Assembly: GCA_964453575.1 (NCBI GenBank)
Contig: CAYVRW010000006.1
Span: 1-49,547 of the forward strand
Length of the DNA: 49,547 nucleotides
Origin: JABDBK01 sp964453575
GTDB taxonomy: Bacteria > Pseudomonadota > Gammaproteobacteria > DSM-16500
Reading direction: 5' to 3'
The position numbers were made by a program, and so were the translations under genes. The notes under the pieces were generated by a model. It saw only the letters and a program-made list of their open reading frames with translations, made no database searches and was not told where the DNA came from. This document shows, in pieces, positions 42,040-49,547 of the stretch (its first letter is position 1; every line of letters starts with the position of its first letter).

Positions 42040-43434
42040 TTATGTGCTTCCTGTCATGCCAGCTAAATAACGCTCCAAATCTATCAATAATCCCTGTTGT
42101 TCTTCACTCAAAACTCTATTGTTCCGTATTTCATCAATTTGTTGCAAAGCCATATTAGCCGTCAAACGTTTAGTATTTTTAAAATCAATCATGGCATGAT
42201 CTTCATTTGCAGAATTAATTTTATCCATATAGTGATTAAATTTTTCGGCCTGTTCTCCCGAAAGCACCTCTGGAAAATGCCGCCCTAACACTCGTATTGC
42301 CTGCATTTGTATCATAGGATTTTGAATTTTATCTACCATACCTGCTTTTTCTTTAGGATTAGCTGCATGAAAACGTTGGCAAAAACGTTCTTCCGCCATA
42401 TTTTTAAAACCCGTTAAATACAAACTGGCATCGACATCCGTATCCGGATAAACCGGGTATTTATATTCAACATAATATTCAGCAATAGCATTTAACAGCT
42501 CAGGGTTTTTTTGTAACCATTGCTGATTGTTTTCTGCAAGTTTTAATCGTTCAGGCTGCAAATGTTGTAAAAATCTTTCTTTCATAGGCAAAATAAAACG
42601 CGGCTCGCCATGTTTTTTACTTATCTTAAAAGTGGTTTCAGTAAGCATTTCAGGAGTAGTTTGCGACAATGATTCCGTATCCAAACGCAACCACAGCGAT
42701 TGATTTTTATAATGTCTATGCTGGCCTAAAAACATAACAGGACAATGATAATTGTTATCAGCACCTAACGAGCCATGAAAAAGCAAAGCCATGGTTTTTT
42801 GTAAAGGTTCAGTGCGTTGATGATCAATGGCCTTATTAAAATGACCTGCAAGATAATCCCACATTTCGCGTTCTTTGTGGAAGAGCCGCGCAAGTTCTAA
42901 AGTCGCTTCCACATCCACCATGGCATCATGCGCACGACCCTTGGCTAGCGCATTCGCATGATTGAGTAATTCAAGTTTGAGCGATGTTTTATTTTCAACT
43001 GAAGGCCAAGTGAGCAAGTGGTTTTTAAATAAATAATACATCATAGTCATAGGATATAAATCCATACGACCGCAATCATTGGCATATTGATGCGTGTAAG
43101 GCGGTAATAAATTTCTATAGAATGAAAATCGTAAAAATTCATCATCAAAATCTAGTGTATTATAACCAAGACTTAATGTTCCAGGCTGATTCATCCATTG
43201 ATGAATTTGTTGAATGGCATCGTATTCTGATATACCGCCATGATTGACCCCAATGTGATGTGTGATAAGTGCATAAGGTGAAGGTATAACATCAGAGTTA
43301 AGTTTAATTTTTAATTCATAACGCTCTATTTCGCGCAAGTTCAAATCGGTGCGAATGCCCGCAAATTGTAAAACCTGGTCAAAGGATTTGTTTAATCCAG
43401 TGGTTTCAAGATCGTAAAATAAAAACGTTCGCAT
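42040..43434 (-). CDS. sbcB: Exodeoxyribonuclease I
   Basis: This protein has 464 residues from the ATG at 43434, chosen because the N-terminus MRTFLFYDLETTG then starts as in E. coli ExoI; an upstream ATG at 43449 adds five residues. It degrades single-stranded DNA from the 3' end and acts in recombination and mismatch repair. DEDDh residues are visible: D8 and E10 in YDLETTG, a middle Asp in YNTLDFDDEFLRF and the HDAMVDVEATLEL block. The SH3-like and C-terminal domains are full length. It is transcribed toward gspD, 46 bp away. Confidence 0.95.
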   Translation of the reverse strand: MRTFLFYDLETTGLNKSFDQVLQFAGIRTDLNLREIERYELKIKLNSDVIPSPYALITHHIGVNHGGISEYDAIQQIHQWMNQPGTLSLGYNTLDFDDEFLRFSFYRNLLPPYTHQYANDCGRMDLYPMTMMYYLFKNHLLTWPSVENKTSLKLELLNHANALAKGRAHDAMVDVEATLELARLFHKEREMWDYLAGHFNKAIDHQRTEPLQKTMALLFHGSLGADNNYHCPVMFLGQHRHYKNQSLWLRLDTESLSQTTPEMLTETTFKISKKHGEPRFILPMKERFLQHLQPERLKLAENNQQWLQKNPELLNAIAEYYVEYKYPVYPDTDVDASLYLTGFKNMAEERFCQRFHAANPKEKAGMVDKIQNPMIQMQAIRVLGRHFPEVLSGEQAEKFNHYMDKINSANEDHAMIDFKNTKRLTANMALQQIDEIRNNRVLSEEQQGLLIDLERYLAGMTGST

Positions 43435-43703
43435 GATTATGGTTTCCAAAAAAAAGTAAGCAGACTGCGTGGATATTACTGAATGTCTTACTAAAGTGCT
43501 ACCCAGAATTGCGTGCTCTAGTTTTTGCCGGGTAATTTTTCAATTTGATCAAAAAAAGCACATATCTGTCAGGTGTTTTAACTGCACTGGCTAATTTTTC
43601 GCATGGAAACGGTTTTATTATCAAAATATGAGCTTGTTTAAGTATTTCTTAAGCTAATCATGTGAAAATAGCGACCATATAAAATCATATAGGATGAGCG
43701 GTT

Positions 43704-45707
43704 ATGGCTGCAAGCGGTAATTCATTGAATAACGAGAAGTATTTTATTGCTATATTAGAAAGTAATAAACAAATACCCTCTTTTTTACAAGGTCTTTCTC
43801 AAGAGCAAAAGAATGGGGTGTTAATATACCCTGATCCAAACGATCCTAGCAGTAGTAGCACAGGGGCACGCAACTATAAAGCCTGTTTTATAGAAAATTA
43901 CTTGCTTGTGTGTGAAAATGAAAGGCCAAAAGAAGTCTCAATGGGTAACTTAACACCCGCAGAAAGAAGCGATCACGCTAAACTTATCCATCGAGCATTA
44001 GTTTTGGCAGATCGTAAAGTACCAGCTGGAAAAAAGGCTCGTCAAAAACGAAAACGGCAGAAAGCAAAGGATGAAGCCGCAAGGGAAGCTCTTGTGATGC
44101 ATCTCTATGAACAAGACCTGGCAGAAGCAGAACAAAAGCAAAAAGAAGCGAAAGCGGATAATACGCTGGAACATAAAACCGTGGTAAATTCAAATCCAAA
44201 AGACCTTACTTTTGATGTTATTGTTGCACTAGAAAACCTTGCCTTAGATGATACCCCTCATGAAGGAGAAGTAAAAGATAACGATTTACCTGCCATGCCT
44301 TCAGGAGCTTCGGAACATACCCAGGAAATTGAGCAAGCTGCACATGAAGAAATGCGCCGTGAAAGTCGACGCTTCGCATTTCACAGGTGGATAGCTGATC
44401 CTTTAACAGGGCTATCTGATGATTCATATAATTTTGTACGTGCAGCCGCCTTGGGAAAGTTAATGTATTTGAAAACCTTGGGTACTTCATTTGATCCGAA
44501 GGCGTTTCACTATGCACATACTGCGGCTAACGAATTTGGTCATTTAAATATACTTCAATATTTAGATGAAATTTCTCCGACAAATTTATGGCTTGAATAT
44601 CAAGACCCTCAGTTATTAACAAATTTTGCTAGTAATTATATTGAAGGAATCATCAAGAGAGGTCAGCTTGATATGTTAATTTATATCGAGAATAAACTAC
44701 CAAAGGACGTGACTCTTCTACCAAATAAGGACATGACTCTGCTAGAATTTATGACATTCAGCGCAATGTATTCTAAACATACGGACATCCTAAAATATCT
44801 GAAAAGCAAAATGCCTGTAGAACAATTTCAAGCTCTGGTTTCTAAGTATATGATGAGAGAACATTTTAAAAACCTTTTCGACAAAGGCTATTTTGAGACA
44901 CTTAAATATATAATATCCACATTATCGGTTACCCAAATGGAAGAAGACCATATTGCTGATGGTTTGAAGGATTGTATTGCAAAGGGTATGAGAAAGGTTG
45001 GTCAACAATATGAAGATATTGTTAGGTTTATAGTAAGACACCCTTATGTTTTTGCCTGTTTAGTAGAATGTCAACCTGATGACGTATACAAGACAGCAGC
45101 CGAAACACATGTTCGCCCTTTGATTTCTAAACAAATAAAGCACCTTCAAATACAAAAAAATACATTACAACCTCCTAATAAATTTGACGTACATGCTATG
45201 ACCGCTTTAAAATGTTTTTATATCATTCGTTATTTCATAATGCATAAAGAAGAAGAAAATGCTCTTGAGAATATTAATTTCTTATTAAATATTCCTGCCG
45301 TGAGAGCTTTAGCAAGTCAAAATCCTATTTCTCCTATAGTAGCGAGAGCTTTAGCAAGTCAAAGTCCTTTTTCTCTTATAGTAGCGAGAGCTCATGATCA
45401 ACCAGACCTCGTAACTTTAGCTTTTAACTATAATAACCGAGATGTTGTTAAAATATTACTTGATATTCCTGAGATTCGTAAATCAGCTCTTCAAGAGACG
45501 AATCTTATAAGACTAGAATGGGTCCAGGATATCTTGGACAAGCAAATGCAACAAGAGATGCTGCTATATCCAAAAGTTCGGCATACCTTTTTAATGGGCA
45601 TATTTAAGCCGAAGGGCTCTTCGCTGGGAACACTAAAAAATGATGAATCTCACTTAATAAAAGAAGTATTGGGTTTTGTAAAACCAACAGGGAAAACAAA
45701 ACAATAA
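43704..45707 (+). CDS. Large ankyrin-like protein of unknown function
   Basis: This 667-residue protein has no signal peptide. Residues of about 1-100 show no known domain. A highly charged helix (about 107-150; KKARQKRKRQKAKDEAAREA) follows. The central part (about 225-470) has divergent ankyrin-like units such as AANEFGHLNILQYLDE and YSKHTDILKYLKSK. A 42-bp tandem duplication (45302-45385) encodes RALASQ(N/S)P repeats. The protein is unrelated to the MSNTRYMEP family in its N- and C-termini. Its size, mixed charge and repeats resemble intracellular-pathogen effectors; this remains inference. Confidence 0.7.
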   Translation: MAASGNSLNNEKYFIAILESNKQIPSFLQGLSQEQKNGVLIYPDPNDPSSSSTGARNYKACFIENYLLVCENERPKEVSMGNLTPAERSDHAKLIHRALVLADRKVPAGKKARQKRKRQKAKDEAAREALVMHLYEQDLAEAEQKQKEAKADNTLEHKTVVNSNPKDLTFDVIVALENLALDDTPHEGEVKDNDLPAMPSGASEHTQEIEQAAHEEMRRESRRFAFHRWIADPLTGLSDDSYNFVRAAALGKLMYLKTLGTSFDPKAFHYAHTAANEFGHLNILQYLDEISPTNLWLEYQDPQLLTNFASNYIEGIIKRGQLDMLIYIENKLPKDVTLLPNKDMTLLEFMTFSAMYSKHTDILKYLKSKMPVEQFQALVSKYMMREHFKNLFDKGYFETLKYIISTLSVTQMEEDHIADGLKDCIAKGMRKVGQQYEDIVRFIVRHPYVFACLVECQPDDVYKTAAETHVRPLISKQIKHLQIQKNTLQPPNKFDVHAMTALKCFYIIRYFIMHKEEENALENINFLLNIPAVRALASQNPISPIVARALASQSPFSLIVARAHDQPDLVTLAFNYNNRDVVKILLDIPEIRKSALQETNLIRLEWVQDILDKQMQQEMLLYPKVRHTFLMGIFKPKGSSLGTLKNDESHLIKEVLGFVKPTGKTKQ

Positions 45708-45734
45708 CATCAAGAGCCAGCCAGCTCATCGTTG

Positions 45735-46046
45735 TTACATGCTTTCCATACGTAAAACAAAATAAGCAGGCTGCTCATAAGGATGAGATGATTTTAATGC
45801 TTGAATAACTTTTTTAATACGGGTATCATCACATATCATTTCAACTTTATATTCTTGAACCTTTTCCAGTTTATCTTGCTCCCCCAGGTAAGCATCGCTG
45901 CCTTTAAGCGGCATGAATTGCCCTTCACCTAAAACTTGCCAGGCACAATGACTGTAATGTCCAACGTTGCCGGCACCTGCCGCAAACATTGCACTTTTTA
46001 CTATTTCCAGATGACTTTCTGGTGTATAAAAAATTATTTTAAACAT
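45735..46046 (-). CDS. NIF3-like/YqfO-type small protein
   Basis: This 103-residue protein matches the PII/CutA-like insert domain found in YqfO-type NIF3 proteins and in stand-alone relatives. It starts MFKIIFYTPESHLEIVKSAM and continues with AAGAGNVGHYSHCAWQVLGE and IQALKSSHPYEQPAYFVLRM. The AGxGxxGxYxxC and HPYExPAY patterns are diagnostic. Stand-alone copies are common in gammaproteobacteria. The molecular role is not established. Confidence 0.85.
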   Translation of the reverse strand: MFKIIFYTPESHLEIVKSAMFAAGAGNVGHYSHCAWQVLGEGQFMPLKGSDAYLGEQDKLEKVQEYKVEMICDDTRIKKVIQALKSSHPYEQPAYFVLRMESM

Positions 46047-46118
46047 AATGTTGACTCACAATAGTTTTTTTTTAATGATGACAATCGACTAAATAGATTT
46101 TAACCTCAAGGAGAGAGT

Positions 46119-47663
46119 ATGCAAAAGCGTTATCAGTTTCTCGTTTCCATCTTGGCATCAGCTTGTATCACATCGGCTTATGCAGCACAAGCAGTAGACT
46201 TATCACATCAATCGGCAAGTATCTTGAAGCCCCTATTATCAAACCTTAAATTGTTAAGTCAAGATGTAGATAGGAATCAGACCGTTCATACACGATATCA
46301 ACAAACGTATGATGGTTATCCTGTGTGGGGCGGTGATCTGATTGTTCATAAACCCCAGGGCATGGCATCCAAGATAAGCATGGATGGAGTTATTTATCAA
46401 AACCTTAATCAGGATTTAACACTGCCGCCTGCTTTAGATAGAGAGAATGTGATAAAACATGCTGTCTCAAGCTATCAGACTAAAACAGGATTCAAAAATC
46501 CTACTGAACATGAAAAAGCAGAACTCATGGTGTATGTGGATGATGAGAACAAAGCACATTGGGCTTATTTAGTAAGTTTCGAGACAAAACCTGCAAATGC
46601 TATGATTGAAAAACCCACATTCATCATGGATGCATTCTCATTTAATATTTATTTACAATGGGACAATATTCAAACCTTAGATGATGTTGCTGGCGGTGGT
46701 TTTGGCGGCAATCCTAAAATGGGAAAGTTAGTTTATGATGGCCTCTCCAATCATTTACCTAAGCTTTCCATGCAGCGAGATGCGGCTTCCAAGCTATGTT
46801 ATCTGAAAAATGCCGATGTCACGGTAAAAGATGTCAGTAAGAGTGATGCTGTATCGCAATTTAATTGCAGCAGTGTTGATAATCAACATGACAATATTTA
46901 TTGGAGCGCTGAATTAAGTTCAGCAAATGAAGCTTATTCTCCCGACAATGATGCGCTTTATGTGGGGAAAGTGATCAAAGAAATGTATCAAAATTGGTAT
47001 GGCATTCCCGTGCTTACGGAAAACGGTAAGCCCATGATGTTAAACATGCGTGTGCATGAAAATATTGAAAATGCTTATTGGAATAGCGGCCAGATGACCT
47101 TTGGTGATGGCGGTTCCATGTTGTATCCCTTGGTATCATTAGGTGTTGGTGCGCATGAAGTGAGTCATGGTTTTACCGAACAGCATTCTAAATTGTTTTA
47201 TATGCTGCAATCCGGCGGCATTAATGAATCGTTTTCAGATATGGCTGCCCAAGCTGCTGAATATTACAGTGCAGGTACTAATACTTGGCAAATTGGCCCT
47301 GAAATTTTCAAAGGTAACGGCGCGTTACGTTACATGGATGATCCTACCAAAGATTGTAAAGGTAAAAAGCCAGGAGTAGGTTGTTCTATAGGCCATGTTA
47401 AAGATTATACGTTTGGTCTGAATGTGCATTATAGCAGCGGTATCTATAATAAAGTGTTTTATCTTATCGCCACCGCAAAAGGTTGGGATACGAGAAAAGC
47501 CTTTGACATTATGGTTCAAGCCAATCAACACTATTGGACATCCACTACCAACTTTAAAAATGCTTCATGTGGTGTGGTGAAAGCGACAAGAGATGCTCAT
47601 TATTCATTGGATGCAGTACGTAGTGCATTTAACGAAGTGGGTATTGATACTTCTCAATGTTAG
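46119..47663 (+). CDS. M4 family zinc metalloprotease, copy 1 (ProA/pseudolysin-like)
   Basis: This 514-residue secreted protease has a signal peptide (YQFLVSILASACITSAYA). A propeptide with an FTP-type stretch (RYQQTYDGYPVWGGDLIVH) precedes the thermolysin-like domain. Zinc ligands are H346 and H350 in HEVSH and E370 in GGINESFSD, with catalytic E347; H437 in NVHYSSGIYNK is the expected transition-state His. Legionella ProA is a major T2SS substrate of this family, so export by the gsp system encoded here is likely but inferred. A GGAGAG site precedes the start. Confidence 0.93.
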   Translation: MQKRYQFLVSILASACITSAYAAQAVDLSHQSASILKPLLSNLKLLSQDVDRNQTVHTRYQQTYDGYPVWGGDLIVHKPQGMASKISMDGVIYQNLNQDLTLPPALDRENVIKHAVSSYQTKTGFKNPTEHEKAELMVYVDDENKAHWAYLVSFETKPANAMIEKPTFIMDAFSFNIYLQWDNIQTLDDVAGGGFGGNPKMGKLVYDGLSNHLPKLSMQRDAASKLCYLKNADVTVKDVSKSDAVSQFNCSSVDNQHDNIYWSAELSSANEAYSPDNDALYVGKVIKEMYQNWYGIPVLTENGKPMMLNMRVHENIENAYWNSGQMTFGDGGSMLYPLVSLGVGAHEVSHGFTEQHSKLFYMLQSGGINESFSDMAAQAAEYYSAGTNTWQIGPEIFKGNGALRYMDDPTKDCKGKKPGVGCSIGHVKDYTFGLNVHYSSGIYNKVFYLIATAKGWDTRKAFDIMVQANQHYWTSTTNFKNASCGVVKATRDAHYSLDAVRSAFNEVGIDTSQC

Positions 47664-47675
47664 TCATCCCATCCT

Positions 47676-47700
47676 CGTCCCGCGATTTACTCGTGGGACG
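47676..47700. other. Hairpin between the two metalloprotease genes
   Basis: CGTCCCGCGA and TCGTGGGACG pair with one mismatch around a short loop. There is no T-tract, so terminator function is uncertain. Confidence 0.45.
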
Positions 47701-47780
47701 ACGGCTAAACATCCATTGTAATTTCTAAAAATATAATGCAATAATTGTTCCGTAATGGAAAAATTCAAAAGGAGATAGTC

Positions 47781-49367
47781 ATGAAAAATCGTCATCTGTT
47801 TATAGTAAGTGTTCTCGCGTCAGCTTGTGTAACATCCGCATTTGCAGCAACCCCTATTAACGTTAGACATCAACCTGCTTCATTGTTAAATGCATTCACA
47901 TCAACCTTAGCTAATCAAACTCAAGTGAATGAAGTAAGCCGCTCCGTCGATTTTAAGAAAACCACGCATGTTCGTTTAAAGCAAACTTATGCTGGTGTGC
48001 CAGTATGGGGTGGTGATGTAATGATGCACATACCTAAAGGCGGCAATACTTCTGCCATGGGTATCACAAGTAATAAAAATGCCAGCATGAACGGCATCAT
48101 CTATCAAGATTTAAATAAAGATTTAGGGCCTATGCCATCGGTTGATTCAGACAATGTAGTCAATCATGTGGTGACCAATTATAAAAAAGAACATAAAGCT
48201 TCATCCATTGCAGATAGCCATGCTAGTTTGATGGTGTATGTGGATGCAAAAAATAAAGCACATTGGGCTTATTTAGTTGATTTTGTAGTTAATGCAGATC
48301 ATGGTTTACCTGCTAAACCCAATTTCATCGTTGATGCGGTAACATTTGATGTTTATCAGCAATGGGACAATATTCAAACCGCAAGTGATGCATTAGGCGG
48401 TGGTTTTGGCGGTAATCCAAAAATGGGCAAACAAGTTTATGATGGTTTGTCGGGTAATTTAGCCAAATTAAACATCAATAGAGATGCAGATAAGCAAATT
48501 TGTTCACTTAAAAATGCGGATGTAACCGTAAAAGATAGACGCAAGAGAGATGCGGTTTCCAACTATGCATGTGCAAACGCTGATCCAGACCATGACAATA
48601 TTTGGTGGAGTGCTGATTTTGATACAGCCAATGGTGCTTTCTCACCTGGTAACGATGCGCTTTATGCCGGCCGTGTGATTCAAGATATGTATATGAAATG
48701 GTATGGCGTGCCAGCACTGAAGGACAGAGATGGTAATGTCATGATGTTAAATATGCGTGTGCATGAAAACATGGAAAACGCTTATTGGGATGGCAGCCAA
48801 ATGACCTTTGGTGATGGTGGCCATACGTTTTACCCATTGGTTTCACTGGGTGTGGGTGCACATGAAATCAGTCACGGCTTTACTGAGCAGCATTCAGGCT
48901 TGATTTATTATGGTCAATCAGGCGGTTTAAACGAAGCATTCTCTGATATGGCGGCCCAAGCTGCAGAATTTTATAGCACGGGTAACAACAGCTGGCAAAT
49001 TGGCCCTGAAATTTTCAAAGGTGATGGCGCATTACGTTTCATGGATCAACCAAGCAAAGATTGTTATGGTAAAACACCTGGTAATTGGTGCTCCATTGAT
49101 AAAACCAGCCAATACCATGACGGGTTAGATGTGCACTATAGCAGCGGCATTTTTAATCGTATCTATTATCTCGTAGGCAGCGCTGATGGTTGGAATGCGA
49201 AAAAAGCATTTGATATCATGGTGCAAGCGCAAAATTATTGGACTTCTGGTACTTCGTGGAATGAGGCTGCTTGCGGTGTATTAAAAGCAACTGCTGACTG
49301 GGGTTACGACCAAGATACAGTGAAAAAAGCGTTTGATGCTGTTGAAGTTGATTACAGTAAGTGCTAG
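47781..49367 (+). CDS. M4 family zinc metalloprotease, copy 2 (ProA/pseudolysin-like)
   Basis: This protein has 528 residues from the ATG at 47781, which follows an AAAGGAGAT site and gives a signal peptide start (MKNRHLFIVSVLASACVTSA); the frame is open further upstream to 47745 but without a ribosome site. It is a paralogue of copy 1 along its whole length. The active site is intact: H361 and H365 in HEISH, catalytic E362, ligand E385 in GGLNEAFSD, and H452. Copy 2 has a longer propeptide loop (GNTSAMGITSNKNASMNG). Both copies end in Cys, as do many T2SS-exported relatives. Confidence 0.93.
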   Translation: MKNRHLFIVSVLASACVTSAFAATPINVRHQPASLLNAFTSTLANQTQVNEVSRSVDFKKTTHVRLKQTYAGVPVWGGDVMMHIPKGGNTSAMGITSNKNASMNGIIYQDLNKDLGPMPSVDSDNVVNHVVTNYKKEHKASSIADSHASLMVYVDAKNKAHWAYLVDFVVNADHGLPAKPNFIVDAVTFDVYQQWDNIQTASDALGGGFGGNPKMGKQVYDGLSGNLAKLNINRDADKQICSLKNADVTVKDRRKRDAVSNYACANADPDHDNIWWSADFDTANGAFSPGNDALYAGRVIQDMYMKWYGVPALKDRDGNVMMLNMRVHENMENAYWDGSQMTFGDGGHTFYPLVSLGVGAHEISHGFTEQHSGLIYYGQSGGLNEAFSDMAAQAAEFYSTGNNSWQIGPEIFKGDGALRFMDQPSKDCYGKTPGNWCSIDKTSQYHDGLDVHYSSGIFNRIYYLVGSADGWNAKKAFDIMVQAQNYWTSGTSWNEAACGVLKATADWGYDQDTVKKAFDAVEVDYSKC

Positions 49368-49382
49368 TGTGCTCCCTTCCAA

Positions 49383-49404
49383 AACCCCCTGCATAAAGGG
49401 GGTT
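49383..49404 (+). terminator. Hairpin after metalloprotease copy 2
   Basis: AACCCCCT and AGGGGGTT form a stable stem 16 bp after the stop codon, followed by TCCTTCC. It is a probable terminator with a poor T-tract. Confidence 0.6.
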
Positions 49405-49411
49405 TCCTTCC

Positions 49412-49482
49412 GCGGGTGTAGTTCAATGGTAGAACGGGAGCTTCCCAAGCTCTTAGCGTGGGTTCGATTCCCATCACCCGCT
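49412..49482 (+). tRNA. tRNA-Gly (anticodon CCC)
   Basis: The acceptor stem is GCGGGTG / CACCCGC with discriminator T. The D-arm has AGTTCAATGGTAGAAC. The anticodon stem GGAGC / GCTCT holds the loop TTCCCAA, giving anticodon CCC, which reads GGG. The T-arm is GTGGGTTCGATTCCCAT-like. The 3' CCA is not encoded. Confidence 0.93.
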
Positions 49483-49500
49483 ATATAGCATTTTCCATTT

Positions 49501-49547
49501 CCCTTCTCCCATAGCGCTTTTTGCTATGGGAGAAGGTGCCCGAAGGG
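49501..49547. repeat. Intergenic palindromic repeat (hairpin), cut by window end
   Basis: A perfect 14-bp stem CCTTCTCCCATAGC (49502-49515) / GCTATGGGAGAAGG (49523-49536) has a 7-nt loop. It is related to the hairpin at 100-146. TGCCCGAAGGG follows and runs to the window edge. Confidence 0.65.

Noticed and set aside
49412..49547. tRNA-Gly as the attachment site of an integrated island
   Set aside because: No integrase gene is present and no repeat of the tRNA 3' end was seen at the edges of the 17-37 kb island.

Overview
The window is about 49.5 kb of AT-rich, densely coding gammaproteobacterial DNA. The best guess is the order Legionellales or a close relative. The evidence is a tandem pair of Legionella-type major outer membrane proteins, a type II secretion (T2SS) locus, tandem M4 metalloproteases of the ProA kind, many ankyrin-repeat proteins and a Legionella-like collagen-repeat protein. 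The species cannot be named from the sequence alone.

Layout. (1) 0.25-7.55 kb, minus strand: a surface-polysaccharide cluster with a GT4 glycosyltransferase, a small unknown protein, a 1253-residue protein with three glycosyltransferase modules, a C-methyltransferase-like protein and an FkbM methyltransferase. (2) 7.7-12.2 kb, plus strand: speA and two outer membrane protein paralogues. (3) 12.2-17.2 kb, minus strand: def, then gspM, L, K, J, I, H and G (order by coordinate), with overlapping reading frames. (4) 17.3-37.3 kb: a 20 kb accessory island. It holds seven intact members of one ankyrin-repeat family (MSNTRYMEP proteins), relics of another copy, a RelE-type toxin-antitoxin pair, an orphan antitoxin with a 19-codon toxin remnant, a collagen-like protein with a GT2 glycosyltransferase and an outer membrane protein, a secreted lytic-transglycosylase-like protein, an Rpn-type nuclease and a MITE with a 9-bp target duplication. 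(5) 37.3-43.4 kb, minus strand: gspF, E and D, then sbcB. (6) 43.7-49.5 kb: a large ankyrin-like protein of unknown function, a NIF3/YqfO-like small protein, two M4 metalloproteases and tRNA-Gly(CCC).

The most striking structural point is that the T2SS genes, read along the minus strand, keep the canonical order D-E-F | G-H-I-J-K-L-M, but are split between F and G by the whole 20 kb island. The island genes look like an expanding host-interaction or surface repertoire. The ankyrin paralogues share an N-terminal module, a C-terminal module and, at the head of each transcription unit, the same promoter block, and differ in repeat number. Several genes carry in-frame tandem duplications, and the island contains visible gene wreckage. 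The T2SS is likely to export the M4 proteases and perhaps the collagen-like and transglycosylase-like proteins; that is inference from Legionella biology.
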